Shown here: piece after piece, positions 28,246 to 38,191 of the stretch
Numbering within the stretch: the first letter of the stretch is position 1
Layout of the letters: every line of letters starts with the position of its first letter
From: Legionella brunensis
GTDB lineage: Bacteria; Pseudomonadota; Gammaproteobacteria; Legionellales; Legionellaceae
Direction: 5' to 3'
Assembly: GCF_001467025.1 (NCBI RefSeq)
Contig: NZ_LNXV01000004.1
Span: forward strand, 145,254 to 209,253
DNA: 64,000 bases
Notes under the pieces: generated by a model
Database searches by the model: none
Told to the model about the DNA's origin: nothing
The model's input: only the letters and a program-made list of their open reading frames with translations
Position numbers and translations under genes: made by a program

Positions 28246-28830
28246 TCATGATTTCGCTTGCCCCTGCTTAAAATGCAAGCGACAAGTCGTTGCATAGGCC
28301 TCATTACCACCAATGAGAAGTTGCTCTCCCTCCGAAATCGCTTGACCATGCTCATTAATACGTAAATTCATGGTTGCTTTACGGCCACAATGACAAATGG
28401 CTTTAATTTCTACCAGCTCATCCGCCCAAGCAAGCAAATACTGGCTACCTTCAAACAGTTCGCCCCTGAAATCTGTGCGTAAGCCATAAGCTAAAACTGG
28501 AATTTTGAGCCTATCGGTGATGTCAGTCAGTTGATAAATTTGATTACGAGTCAAAAATTGTGCTTCGTCAATCAAAATGCAAGCAAATACCTGTCCGTCT
28601 TCTCGTCGTTGGCTGACTTGCAGGTATAAATTATCTTCTGGGTGAAAAGTAAGGGCTTGCTCTGATAAGCCGATGCGAGAATGAATTAAACCTTGCTCAT
28701 AACGGGTGTCTACTGCAGGAGTATAGAGCAAAGTCTGCATTCCACGTTCACGGTAATTATAACTAGCTTGCAACAATAACGTACTTTTCCCTGCATTCAT
28801 CGCAGCAAAATAGAAATAGAGTTTTGCCAT
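28246..28830 (-). CDS. tdk: Thymidine kinase
   Basis: Phosphorylates thymidine to dTMP (salvage). From ATG 28830 it has 194 residues, the usual size; the longer frame adds a non-homologous leader. The P-loop is AAMNAGKST (residues 9-17). [10 protein letters not shown] gives Walker B with the catalytic Glu. Zinc-binding Cys residues lie at about 140-180 (CHCGRK.. TTCRLHF). It heads the operon that continues to two nucleoside-type transporters and deoB, 90 bases downstream. Diverges from the alcohol dehydrogenase gene. Confidence 0.95.
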   Translation of the reverse strand: MAKLYFYFAAMNAGKSTLLLQASYNYRERGMQTLLYTPAVDTRYEQGLIHSRIGLSEQALTFHPEDNLYLQVSQRREDGQVFACILIDEAQFLTRNQIYQLTDITDRLKIPVLAYGLRTDFRGELFEGSQYLLAWADELVEIKAICHCGRKATMNLRINEHGQAISEGEQLLIGGNEAYATTCRLHFKQGQAKS

Positions 28831-28991
28831 AGTGCTTAAGATTTTAAAAAAGAGTACTTTACTATGTATCTTTAGCAATAACCATTGCCTATAAGAGAAT
28901 TAATTACCTAGTTTCATTGAAGGTTTTGCAAATTCCAAGAGCAAAGCCTACTATTTATGTCCCAAGGAAATTTTAATTGAAGGATAACACC

Positions 28992-30038
28992 ATGATTCCA
29001 GTTAAAGGTTATGCCGCAGCAGCTGCTAAAGAACCCTTAAAACCTTATTCGTTTGAACGTAGGGAAGTTGGTGATGATGATGTCTTAATTGATATCCATT
29101 ACTGTGGTATTTGCCATTCAGACATCCATCAAGTACGTGATGAGTGGGGAGGCGCTCTTTTTCCAATGGTTCCTGGTCATGAAATTGTTGGCATAGTGAA
29201 TCGCATCGGTAAAAATGTTAGCGCATTTAAAGAAGGTGACCATGTGGGCGTAGGTTGCGTTGTTGATTCATGTCGACAATGTAATAACTGCCAAGAAGGC
29301 TTAGAGCAGTATTGCGCAGAGACCCCGACATGGACATACAATAGCATGGAACGCGATGGCAGTCATTTAACTCAGGGTGGGTATTCGACGCAGCTGGTAG
29401 TCAACAAAGATTATGTTTTACATCTCCCTAAAAATTTACCTCTTGATGCTGCTGCACCACTTTTATGTGCAGGGATTACTCTTTATTCTCCTCTCAGGCA
29501 TTGGCAAGCTGGCCCGGGTAAAAGAGTAGCCATTGTAGGCTTAGGAGGCCTGGGACATGTTGGAGTAAAAATTGCCCATGCTATGGGAGCAAACGTAACC
29601 GTCCTTAGTCATTCGAATAAAAAGCAAGAAGATAGCAAACGCTTAGGCGCAGATCATTTTTATGCGACGTCTAATCCAGCGACCTTTAACCAGTTAACAA
29701 ATAGTTTCGATTTAATTATCTGTACAGTCTCTGCGGGCATTGACTGGAACGATTATTTAAAATTACTGAGACGAGATGGTGCTCTGGTAGTAGTAGGTAT
29801 TCCTGAAGAAAATGTGCCTGTTGGTGCTTTTTCGCTGGTAGGTGGTCGTCGCAGTCTTGCAGGCTCGTTGATCGGAGGGATCAAAGAAACGCAAGAGATG
29901 CTTGATTTCTGTGGTAAGCATAATATCACTGCCGACGTTGAGTTAATACCCATACAAAAAGTCAATGAAGCTTATGAGCGTGTATTAAAAAGTGATGTGC
30001 GTTACCGCTTTGTAATTGATATCGCCTCTTTAGCCTAA
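28992..30038 (+). CDS. Zinc-dependent NAD(P) alcohol dehydrogenase
   Basis: Medium-chain dehydrogenase/reductase of the YahK/cinnamyl-alcohol type, 348 residues from ATG 28992 (GAAGGATA upstream). Catalytic zinc ligands are C38 (CGICHSD) and H63/E64 (PGHEIVG); structural zinc is bound by C94, C97, C100 and C108. The cofactor loop is GLGGLGHVG. Such enzymes reduce aldehydes using NADPH. It is followed by a hairpin (30046-30083). Substrate is unknown; it lies at the edge of the hydrogenase/PHB block, where fermentation or aldehyde detoxification would fit. Confidence 0.88.
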   Translation: MIPVKGYAAAAAKEPLKPYSFERREVGDDDVLIDIHYCGICHSDIHQVRDEWGGALFPMVPGHEIVGIVNRIGKNVSAFKEGDHVGVGCVVDSCRQCNNCQEGLEQYCAETPTWTYNSMERDGSHLTQGGYSTQLVVNKDYVLHLPKNLPLDAAAPLLCAGITLYSPLRHWQAGPGKRVAIVGLGGLGHVGVKIAHAMGANVTVLSHSNKKQEDSKRLGADHFYATSNPATFNQLTNSFDLIICTVSAGIDWNDYLKLLRRDGALVVVGIPEENVPVGAFSLVGGRRSLAGSLIGGIKETQEMLDFCGKHNITADVELIPIQKVNEAYERVLKSDVRYRFVIDIASLA

Positions 30039-30045
30039 ATATGAT

Positions 30046-30083
30046 GGCAGAATCGTTAAAGTCTGTAATCTGAAGATTCTGCC
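30046..30083 (+). terminator. Hairpin after the alcohol dehydrogenase gene
   Basis: GGCAGAATC (30046-30054) pairs with GATTCTGCC (30075-30083), a 9-bp stem with a 20-base loop. No T-run follows, so it is a weak terminator or RNA-stability element. Confidence 0.5.
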
Positions 30084-30161
30084 AAATACATTCAAAGGAA
30101 TAGGAAGTTCAATCCATCTTGTACTATTTTTAAAATAGTTATGGATATTTGAGCTACCATC

Positions 30162-31721
30162 ATGGAACAGTTGAGAAAATTTAATAAACACTATTTCTTA
30201 ATTTCTTGGATTATTTCTTGGGCATTCGTTTTTTTGCCATCAACCAATTTCGCAAAAGAAACATCCTCTAGCCCCCAATCCAAGAAAACCGTTATCGAAG
30301 TATCCGATAAACAATTTCAACTTGATGGGAAAGGTAAAACTGCCAAAGCATTTGATGTTCTATTCATTCACCCAGACGGTTCTACTAGTAGAGAGGGCTA
30401 TTTCGGTGTAAAAGGTCAACTATTTAATGTCATGCTTGTAAATAAAACAGCTGAGCCTATAACACTCCATTGGCACGGTCTTATCGTTCCCAATGATCAA
30501 GATGGTGTTCCGGGAGTTACGCAAACACCTATACAACCTGGTGAAAGCCGTCCCTATCAATATAAATTAGTTCAGTCAGGCACTTATTGGATGCATTCCC
30601 ACGAAGGTTTTCAAGAACAGCAACAATTATCCGCGCCTTTTATTATTTATGAACCTGGTAACCCTCATCATGAGCAAGAAATTATTATGTTTTTACAGGA
30701 TTTTACCTATCAGGATCCGAACAAAATTTTTCAGAAATTACGCTCAACCAACATGACCATGCAAAAAAATAGCATGAATATGCAGAACTCAACCAATATG
30801 AAGATGAGCATGCCTACTGGCATGACCATGGGAGATAATGCTGACTATAATGACATTGATTATGATGCTTTCCTTACGAATAAGGCCACCTTGGCAAACC
30901 CACAAATCAAAACAGTCACAGCAGGTCAACAAGTAAGAATTCGCATTATCAATGCAGCCGCCTCTACCAACTTTGAAATTAATTTAGGCACTCTTCAAGG
31001 CACTTTAGTGGCCGTTGATGGTGAAGATATTAAACCCATTAAGGGGAATCAATTTCCTATCGGTATTGGTAATCGCCTAGATATTCTAGTGACTATTCCA
31101 CAAAAAGGAGGTGCATTTCCTATTTTGGCTCAAGCGGAGGGAACTAATAAGCAAACGGGGCTTATTATCGCCACCTCTAAAGCCTCAATTACTCAACTAA
31201 GCACCACAGCAACGCAAAAAACAGGTCGCATCCCTTATTATGAATTGGAAAAACAACTCAATGCAGTAAAGCCCTTAGCAACAAAAAAAATAGATATTAG
31301 TTTGAATTATATCCTGCAAGGGACTATGAATGGTTATCAATGGACGCTCAATGGGGAGGCCTGGCCTAAAGTCATCCCTAAAGTAATTGACAAAGGGCAA
31401 CGTGTTGAAATGGTCTTTACCAATAAGAATAACATGTCCCATCCTATGCACTTTCATGGACATGTTTTTCAAGTAACCGAAATTGACGGTGTCAAACTTA
31501 AAAATGGTGCTTTACGTGATACCGTGCTTGTGCAACCTAATAGTACCGTTAAAATCGAATTTGATGCAGATAATCCTGGCATCTGGCTGAACCACTGCCA
31601 TAATCTCTATCATTTTGCCGCCGGAATGGGTACAACCGTGGAATTCGCAGGCTATCCTAAACCTGCATTTTATTTGGAAACTATTGGTCAAGCTAAACCC
31701 AAAACTAAGAAATCACCCTAA
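30162..31721 (+). CDS. Multicopper oxidase with Met-rich insert
   Basis: Periplasmic laccase-type oxidase, 519 residues with a signal peptide (cut near residue 32). Copper motifs are complete: HWHG (103-106), HSH (145-147), HPMHFHGH (427-434) and HCHNLYHFAAGM (478-489), giving the trinuclear and type 1 sites. A Met-rich loop at about 198-223 (MTMQKNSMNMQN..MKMSMP) is typical of copper-handling oxidases such as CueO and CopA. Roles could be copper tolerance or iron oxidation; Legionella relatives include McoL, which is linked to iron. It is not in an operon with obvious copper genes. Start ATG 30162. Confidence 0.9.
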   Translation: MEQLRKFNKHYFLISWIISWAFVFLPSTNFAKETSSSPQSKKTVIEVSDKQFQLDGKGKTAKAFDVLFIHPDGSTSREGYFGVKGQLFNVMLVNKTAEPITLHWHGLIVPNDQDGVPGVTQTPIQPGESRPYQYKLVQSGTYWMHSHEGFQEQQQLSAPFIIYEPGNPHHEQEIIMFLQDFTYQDPNKIFQKLRSTNMTMQKNSMNMQNSTNMKMSMPTGMTMGDNADYNDIDYDAFLTNKATLANPQIKTVTAGQQVRIRIINAAASTNFEINLGTLQGTLVAVDGEDIKPIKGNQFPIGIGNRLDILVTIPQKGGAFPILAQAEGTNKQTGLIIATSKASITQLSTTATQKTGRIPYYELEKQLNAVKPLATKKIDISLNYILQGTMNGYQWTLNGEAWPKVIPKVIDKGQRVEMVFTNKNNMSHPMHFHGHVFQVTEIDGVKLKNGALRDTVLVQPNSTVKIEFDADNPGIWLNHCHNLYHFAAGMGTTVEFAGYPKPAFYLETIGQAKPKTKKSP

Positions 31722-31796
31722 TAATCATCATTGAGCTTTTGTTTTTTGACGCACGAAACCCATGGATATTTTTTTATTTTCTTTGATTTCTCCCAC

Positions 31797-31816
31797 GATG
31801 GGTAATATTACCCATC
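31797..31816. promoter_or_regulatory. 20-bp perfect palindrome before the F-box/RCC1 gene
   Basis: GATGGGTAATATTACCCATC equals its own reverse complement. It lies between the oxidase stop and the next start, 63 bases before ATG 31879. No T-run follows either arm, which favours a repressor operator over a terminator. The hslU terminator stem has a similar sequence (AATGGGTA/TACCCATT). Confidence 0.5.
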
Positions 31817-31878
31817 AAACAAATTAAACTCATTAAGGTAAAGTGCTGAACACTTCTTATCTTAATGGAACAAGTAAA

Positions 31879-33309
31879 ATGACACAGACTCAAATAGTCA
31901 CGCAGAATAACGACAATGGCTCTCTCATTCATCTACCATTAGAGCTAATTTCTCTTATTCTCACTTATCTTGATGCTGAAAGTACTGCTATTTTCATGCA
32001 GACCCTGCTTATAGCAAAAGTCCGCGCTATAAGCCGTAATAATCCAAAACTAACAATTAGTGAGGCTGTCTGGGATTGTTATCACCACAATCGCGCCTTA
32101 TATGAGATATTAAAGCCTCAAGCAGTAAGGATTGCGGCAGGTGGTCATTCAAGCTTTTATACTTCTTTACAAAATAATTGGTATGCTTGGGGCGATAATC
32201 GTCATGAAAAGTTATCTTTTGCTGAAGATGAAAAACTGCATACGCCCCGCCTTATACCTCCTCCGCAAAAAAAAACTAAGGGATGGCATACCCTGGCTAT
32301 GTGGAAAAAACCCAATGAAAATCTACAAGTGGTACAAATAGTCAGTGGGCAGTCTCATACTTTATATTTAACTGCCGACAGCAAAGTCTATATCAGCGGC
32401 AACATTTTTAGCGATAGCATAAAGAAAATCCCTAATCCTGGCACTACAAAACTTCTCAAGCAACTCGCTCATGAAAAAATCTCAATGATGGCCACAGGTA
32501 GCAATCATGCTTTATTCCTAACTGAAAATGGTCATGTTTATAGTTGGGGAGAAAATCAGTATGGTCAATTAGGTCTTGGACATTTTCAGAAACAATACAC
32601 GCCTCAGTTAATACAAGCACTAACTGATCAAAAAATTGTTGCTATCTTTGCAGGAGACTCTGCCTCTTTCTGCATTACAAAAGCTGGGCTAGTTTATAGT
32701 TTTGGGTGGAGTGCATTTGGTCAACTAGGATTACCTCCTAATTGCTCGCAATCTTACCCCTCGCTCGTGGTTGCACTACGAGAAACAAAAATTACTGCAA
32801 TCGCTAGCGGATTTAATCATACATTGTTCCTGTCTGAAAGCGGTGAAGTTTATGGTAGCGGAGAATATACCAACGGCAAATTGGGCACTAATTTTTATGT
32901 CACAAAACCAACACTGATTAAACATTTATCAGATAAAAAAGTCATTATGGTTGCGGCGGGACATGAACATTCGCTTTGCCTGACTAACGAGGGGAAAGTT
33001 TATGGATTTGGTTCTAATGCCAACGGACAATTAGGGCTTGATAAAATTTACACTAACAGTAAAGAACGATCAGAACCAACTCCTGTGCTCATAACCAGAC
33101 TTCAAAATGAATTTGTGACCGCAATTGCTGCAGGACATCTTCATACCTTATGTCAAACAAAGAAAGGGAGTGTGTATAGTTTTGGCGATAATGATAAAGG
33201 GCAACTAGGACATAATTTAGTTGATAAAAATAATACTCCACAAAAGATTTCAATTCCCTTTCAAATGAACCATATCAGTAGAAAAAACGACGTACTAACA
33301 ATGAATTGA
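31879..33309 (+). CDS. F-box plus RCC1-repeat protein, candidate type IV effector
   Basis: From ATG 31879, 476 residues (a GTG at 31843 would add 12). Near the N-terminus, SLIHLPLELISLILTYLD is an F-box motif that in host cells binds SKP1. The rest folds as RCC1-type beta-propeller repeats: YAWGDN, YSWGENQYGQLGLG, YSFGWSAFGQLGLP, YGSGEYTNGKLGT, YGFGSNANGQLGLD, YSFGDNDKGQLGH, about seven blades. No signal peptide is present. L. pneumophila uses an RCC1 effector (LegG1/PieG) on host Ran, and several F-box effectors; the two joined in one protein suggests a ubiquitin-ligase adaptor with a propeller target domain (inference). Confidence 0.8.
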   Translation: MTQTQIVTQNNDNGSLIHLPLELISLILTYLDAESTAIFMQTLLIAKVRAISRNNPKLTISEAVWDCYHHNRALYEILKPQAVRIAAGGHSSFYTSLQNNWYAWGDNRHEKLSFAEDEKLHTPRLIPPPQKKTKGWHTLAMWKKPNENLQVVQIVSGQSHTLYLTADSKVYISGNIFSDSIKKIPNPGTTKLLKQLAHEKISMMATGSNHALFLTENGHVYSWGENQYGQLGLGHFQKQYTPQLIQALTDQKIVAIFAGDSASFCITKAGLVYSFGWSAFGQLGLPPNCSQSYPSLVVALRETKITAIASGFNHTLFLSESGEVYGSGEYTNGKLGTNFYVTKPTLIKHLSDKKVIMVAAGHEHSLCLTNEGKVYGFGSNANGQLGLDKIYTNSKERSEPTPVLITRLQNEFVTAIAAGHLHTLCQTKKGSVYSFGDNDKGQLGHNLVDKNNTPQKISIPFQMNHISRKNDVLTMN

Positions 33310-33455
33310 TTGGTTTTCATGGCTGCACCATTGCAAAAGCAAGATAGGGTATTAGAAATGTATTGAAAAAAAAGTTAAAACTACAGTATATCATAGATCA
33401 CAAGAGTTTAAGCCATGAAAGGGTTTAATCCACAGATGGATGCTAGGAGAGCAAT

Positions 33456-34241
33456 ATGTTTCGTGAAGTAATTAATACTTTATCTGTGTGGGGAATATTT
33501 TTGATTAATCTAGTCCTGCTCCTTAGTTTTTCATTTTTCGCGAGTTATATAGCGTCTCTCTTAATACCTAAAAAAGCGGTGGATCAAGAGTATTCACGTA
33601 GTACAGACAGTATTCTTAATGTTATGGGAAGCGGCTATGGAGTTTTTCTAGGCTTTGTAATCATTACTCTCTGGAATCATTACCTATCCATCCAAAAAAT
33701 TGTCTATCAAGAAGCAGATTCGCTTAGTGTGATTATTAGAAATATTGCTGTTTTTCCTGAGAAAGACAGACTCCCTCTACAAAATACCTTACAACACTAT
33801 GTAAAAATGGTAAGAACTGATGAATGGCAGACTATGCGTCAAGGTAAAGAAAGTGAGCCAGCATGGGAAGCACTACAAAATATGACAACAGCCTTTCAAA
33901 ACTATACTCCGACTACACCAAAACAAGCGCTATATTACAGGCAAGCAATCGGCACCCTTGGCACCTTATTAGCGAATCGTCGTGATCGATTAATTGCATT
34001 ACACAGCATCCTTAGTAATGAATTACGCACTGCATTAATCCTAGGAGCGGTAGTTATCATTTTTTTATCAAGTCTTTTAAAAGCAAGAGCAGGTGGGACA
34101 ATGCGTATTTTGGCTAATATTTGTTTGGCTATTGTCGTTAGCTTTAATTTAACCTTAGCGCTGAGTTTTGACTACCCTTTTTCAGGTAGCATCTCGGTTA
34201 GCAATGCTCCATTCTATGAAGGAGTATTGTCAAAGTTCTAA
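33456..34241 (+). CDS. DUF4239 (bestrophin-like) membrane protein
   Basis: The 261 residues have two N-terminal helices (17-37 and a second around 58-72) and two C-terminal helices (about 193-210, 218-240). The extramembrane middle contains the family pattern 'QEADSLSVIIRNI.. FPEKDRLPLQNTLQHYV' and ANRRDRL. The architecture matches DUF4239, distantly like bestrophin channels; function unknown. ATG 33456 follows AGGAGAGC. It precedes the metal ATPase by 180 bases on the same strand. Confidence 0.75.
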   Translation: MFREVINTLSVWGIFLINLVLLLSFSFFASYIASLLIPKKAVDQEYSRSTDSILNVMGSGYGVFLGFVIITLWNHYLSIQKIVYQEADSLSVIIRNIAVFPEKDRLPLQNTLQHYVKMVRTDEWQTMRQGKESEPAWEALQNMTTAFQNYTPTTPKQALYYRQAIGTLGTLLANRRDRLIALHSILSNELRTALILGAVVIIFLSSLLKARAGGTMRILANICLAIVVSFNLTLALSFDYPFSGSISVSNAPFYEGVLSKF

Positions 34242-34421
34242 TTTCTAATTTCAGTACCTAGTAATATAAAACTAAAACTCGATGTTACTTCATGATGGAT
34301 TTATTGAAATGTTTTTTATACAACATATAATTAATTTTTAATAATATAGGCTAGAAATGTAGGTGGGACTATCAGCAATGAAGTTACACAAATTTTTGTT
34401 ACGGATTAACAGAAAAACACC

Positions 34422-36290
34422 ATGACCTTATCTTTTAGAGCATGGGAATCCAGATGGGAATTATATATTGCCTTATTATCATTGATTGCAATTGGCATAT
34501 ACATCGTTATGACTGTTTGTAGTCTTCCAAAGCCCAATATACCTCTTATATTTGCTATTATAATAGGTGGCATCCCAGTATTTTTGCAGATAATACTTAA
34601 GCTAAGCAAAGGTAATTTAGGAGCTGATTCAATAGCAGCAATCGCATTAATAGCCAGTGTTATTTTACAGGAATATCTAGCTGCAAATCTTATTATTCTC
34701 ATGCTTGCTAGTGGTCAAACTTTAGAGTATTACGCCAAGCGTAAAGCTTCTTCTGTTTTATTGGCGCTTGCCAACCGCATGCCCTCAGCTGCCCACCGGA
34801 AAATAAATCATCATCTTGAAGATGTTATATTATCAGATCTCAAGATTAATGATGAAATCGTTATACACCCACATGAGCCTTGCCCTGTCGATGGTATTGT
34901 AATTGAAGGGCATGGCTCTATGGATGAGTCCTATCTAACAGGTGAGCCCTATCAAATCTCCAAAGCACCTGGTTCATATGTTTTGTCCGGGGCTATTAAT
35001 GGAGAAACCTTATTAGTTATTAAAGCAACGAAACCTCCATCAGATTCCCGCTATGCCGCCATTGTAAAGGTATTAGAGGAAGCAGAACAGAAACGCCCGT
35101 CTATCAGAAGATTAGGAGATCAAATCGGGGCAATTTTTGCTCCGATTTCCGTGATTTTTGCATTTATTAGCTGGTATTTCACAGGAGATCCAGTACGTTT
35201 TTTATCCGTTTTAGTTATTGCGACACCGTGTCCTTTATTACTAGCGATTCCAATTACAATAATTAGTTCTATATCAAGGGCCGCAAAACAAGCGATTATT
35301 ATAAAAGATCCTGCGATTCTCGAGCAATTATCTATCTGTAAAACGGCCATTTTTGATAAGACAGGTACTCTGACTTATGGCAAGCCAACTTTGACAGAAA
35401 TTTTTATGGTAAAAAGTAATTTTACGAAAAGAAAACTACTGCAATATGTTGCCAGCCTTGAACGCTACTCAAAACATCCATTGTCAAGTGCAATCTTAAA
35501 AGCAGCACAGGAGCAAAATTTAAAACTCATTCAATCATCGAATGTATCGGAAAAACCAGGTGAAGGATTACGTGGAATAATTAATAACCATACAATTCAA
35601 ATTACCAGCCGAAAAAAGCTGTTAGAAACTATGCCACAATACGCAACATTACTACCCGCCATAACACTTGGATTAGAATGTATCGTCCTTCTGGATAATC
35701 AATATATTGCTTCATTCAATTTTCATGACTCTTTGCGCATAGAAAGTAAATCATTTATTGGCCATCTAACCCCATCTCATCAATTCGAAAAAATTATGTT
35801 GGTTTCAGGAGATAGAAGCTCCGAAGTTAATTACTTAGCTAATATTCTGAAGATAAAAGATATTTATGCATCTCAAACCCCTGAACAAAAACTTGCAATT
35901 GTTCGCCGGGAGACAACGAAAGCCCCTACAGTTTTTATGGGTGATGGCATCAACGATGCTCCAGCATTAGCAGCAGCAACAGTTGGAATTGCATTTGGAC
36001 AATTCAGCAATATAACAGCCGAAGCAGCTGGTGCTGTTATTATGGAAAACACGTTAAATAAAGTTGATGAATTAATCCATCTTAGTATAAATACGCGCAA
36101 CATTGCCTTACAAAGTGCTATTGGAGGTATGATATTCAGTATTATTGGAATGGGATTTGCTGCAGCTGGATTTATTAATCCAGTTACCGGTGCCATACTT
36201 CAAGAAGTCATCGACATTCTTGCCATTGCTAATGCATTAAGATTAACGCTAGGAACTAGAATTAAAATTGATTTACCGAGTTCGCCATAA
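34422..36290 (+). CDS. Heavy-metal (P1B-type) cation ATPase
   Basis: The 622 residues carry all P-type ATPase motifs: DESYLTGEP (actuator, 168-176), TPCPLLLAIP (membrane metal site, 268-277), phosphorylated Asp in DKTGTLT (D312), SKHPLSSAI (P1B His-Pro) and GDGINDAPALAAATVGIAFG. About eight membrane helices; there is no N-terminal heavy-metal-binding domain and no Cys pair at the N-terminus. The TPC motif instead of CPC/SPC leaves the metal uncertain. Its position next to a nickel-enzyme locus makes Ni, Co or Zn plausible but unproven. Start ATG 34422. Confidence 0.88.
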   Translation: MTLSFRAWESRWELYIALLSLIAIGIYIVMTVCSLPKPNIPLIFAIIIGGIPVFLQIILKLSKGNLGADSIAAIALIASVILQEYLAANLIILMLASGQTLEYYAKRKASSVLLALANRMPSAAHRKINHHLEDVILSDLKINDEIVIHPHEPCPVDGIVIEGHGSMDESYLTGEPYQISKAPGSYVLSGAINGETLLVIKATKPPSDSRYAAIVKVLEEAEQKRPSIRRLGDQIGAIFAPISVIFAFISWYFTGDPVRFLSVLVIATPCPLLLAIPITIISSISRAAKQAIIIKDPAILEQLSICKTAIFDKTGTLTYGKPTLTEIFMVKSNFTKRKLLQYVASLERYSKHPLSSAILKAAQEQNLKLIQSSNVSEKPGEGLRGIINNHTIQITSRKKLLETMPQYATLLPAITLGLECIVLLDNQYIASFNFHDSLRIESKSFIGHLTPSHQFEKIMLVSGDRSSEVNYLANILKIKDIYASQTPEQKLAIVRRETTKAPTVFMGDGINDAPALAAATVGIAFGQFSNITAEAAGAVIMENTLNKVDELIHLSINTRNIALQSAIGGMIFSIIGMGFAAAGFINPVTGAILQEVIDILAIANALRLTLGTRIKIDLPSSP

Positions 36291-36370
36291 TTACATTACC
36301 ATTAAGTGTGTGAACTCAATTATTTTTATTGTTTAAACATTAGCTACTACTATCTAATCATAAGGAAAAA

Positions 36371-37729
36371 ATGAAGCTTACTTTTTTAGGTGCTACAGGC
36401 ACAGTTACTGGCTCAAAATACCTCTTAGAAGTAGAAAATAAAAAAATCCTTGTCGATTGCGGCTTATTTCAAGGATTCAAAGAACTTAGGCTGAGAAATT
36501 GGGAGCCCCTACCTATAAAACCCTCTTCTATTGATGCAGTTGTTATCACTCATGCACATATTGATCATACTGGGTACTTACCTTTATTAGTAAAAAATGG
36601 ATTCAAAGGACCTATCTATAGCTCAAAAGCAACAAAGGAATTATGTGCTATCTTGTTACCTGACAGTGGATATTTGCAAGAGGAGGATGCTAAACGAGCC
36701 AATAAATATGGCTATACTAAACATCACCCTGCATTACCGTTATATACGCAAGATGATGCAGTTGAAGCAATAAAACAATTTAAGATAGTCGAATATGGGA
36801 TACCTTACATATTAGCTAAAAGCTGTCAATTTAGCTGGCATCAAGGGGGCCACATTCCTGGCGCCTCGTTAATTCATATCAATTATAATGGATTAAAAAT
36901 ATTATTTAGCGGTGATCTAGGACGTGCCCATGACCCTATCATGAAATCCCCCACTATTATGACAGATACAAATTACTTAATTCTGGAATCTACCTATGGG
37001 AATCGATTACACGATAAAACAAACCCAGAGGAGGAAATAGCCCGGATTGTGAATGATACCGTAAGGCATGGCGGAACGATTCTTATTCCTGCCTTTGCAG
37101 TGGGACGCGCACAAAATATTCTTTATTACTTATATCACTTAAAACAAAGCAACCGCATCCCTGATTTGCCGATTTATCTCGATAGTCCTATGGCTATTGA
37201 TGCCACAGAGATCCTTAATAACAATAAAAATGAACATCATCTTACCTCTGCCCAATGCTATAACGTATGTCATGCTGCAACCTACATTAATACACCTGAA
37301 GAATCAAAAGCGATTAGTAATAGCCTCATGCCTAAAGTAATTATTTCTGCTAGTGGCATGATGACAGGTGGACGAATATTACATCACTTAAAAATCATTG
37401 CCCCCAATCCAAGAAATACAATATTAATCACCGGATTCCAAGCTTCAGGGACACGAGGAGAACAATTATTACATCATGCTCAAACTATCAAAATTCATGG
37501 TCAATTATATCCAGTCAGAGCTAAAGTGTGCGTATTAGATAATATTTCCGCACATGCAGATTATGAGGAAATTTTATTATGGCTAAAAAATTTTAATTCC
37601 CCACCCAGACAAGTTTTTTTAACGCACGGTGAACCCGCTGCCTCTACAGCACTAAAAGAACATATCGAATCTGAACTTTCCTGGAGTTGTATTATACCAA
37701 CGTACTTAGATACAGTGCTATTAATCTAG
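36371..37729 (+). CDS. Beta-CASP metallo-beta-lactamase hydrolase (RNA-processing type)
   Basis: The 452 residues start with the MBL fold; HAHIDH (H61, H63, D65, H66) binds two zinc ions, with further ligands at GGHIPGAS and GDLGR. The beta-CASP insert and C-terminal RMMBL region are clear: AFAVGRAQNILYYL, SASGMMTGGRILHHL, NISAHADYEEI and LTHGEPAAS. Relatives (CPSF73/RNase J-like) cut RNA. AAGGA precedes ATG 36371. It overlaps the hydrogenase protease gene tail-to-tail by nine bases. Such genes recur beside PHB-depolymerase and hydrogenase genes in other proteobacteria, but the reason is not known. Confidence 0.9.
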   Translation: MKLTFLGATGTVTGSKYLLEVENKKILVDCGLFQGFKELRLRNWEPLPIKPSSIDAVVITHAHIDHTGYLPLLVKNGFKGPIYSSKATKELCAILLPDSGYLQEEDAKRANKYGYTKHHPALPLYTQDDAVEAIKQFKIVEYGIPYILAKSCQFSWHQGGHIPGASLIHINYNGLKILFSGDLGRAHDPIMKSPTIMTDTNYLILESTYGNRLHDKTNPEEEIARIVNDTVRHGGTILIPAFAVGRAQNILYYLYHLKQSNRIPDLPIYLDSPMAIDATEILNNNKNEHHLTSAQCYNVCHAATYINTPEESKAISNSLMPKVIISASGMMTGGRILHHLKIIAPNPRNTILITGFQASGTRGEQLLHHAQTIKIHGQLYPVRAKVCVLDNISAHADYEEILLWLKNFNSPPRQVFLTHGEPAASTALKEHIESELSWSCIIPTYLDTVLLI

Positions 37730-38191
37730 TAGAGATGCAATATCATTTCCTATTCGAAATGATAATTTCTCAATTGCATTTTTAATTGGCATTGACAGTT
37801 CGAATTGAAATAAGATGTCACCTATCTCTATACCATAAAAAACTATCTCTTGGGGTAAGGAATTCAGGACATTTCCTATCTTCATGACATAGCCTACTCC
37901 TAGTTCATGGGTGGATTGTACAGGGCTAATTACTTCAATTTCTTCATTTTTTAGATAATGTAAAGCACCTACCTCCCCATTTATTTTGACTGCATCAATT
38001 AAAAAAATGGTTTTTACATCACGCATAAGTTCAAGTAAATGTAGGCCAGGTCTATCACAGCAAAGTAACTGTAACCTTTTATTACTATACTGTTGCAGGG
38101 GATCTTGTTGTCGCAATAATTTAATGACTTCCCATCCTAGACTGTCATCCCCAAATGGGGAACCGATACCTAACACTCGAAGCTCTATCAC
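37721..38191 (-). CDS. Hydrogenase maturation protease
   Basis: Nickel-dependent endopeptidase that trims the C-terminus of the large subunit after metal insertion. The 156 residues carry GIGSPFGDDSLG (Ni-binding Asp at the start), the conserved DAVK acidic site and the Ser-Thr-His-Glu loop (QSTHELGV). It is the last gene of the operon, overlapping hydA by four bases (ATGA-type). The substrate is the adjacent large subunit, whose tail after DPCISCSTH is nine residues. Confidence 0.88.
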   Translation of the reverse strand: MIELRVLGIGSPFGDDSLGWEVIKLLRQQDPLQQYSNKRLQLLCCDRPGLHLLELMRDVKTIFLIDAVKINGEVGALHYLKNEEIEVISPVQSTHELGVGYVMKIGNVLNSLPQEIVFYGIEIGDILFQFELSMPIKNAIEKLSFRIGNDIASLLD

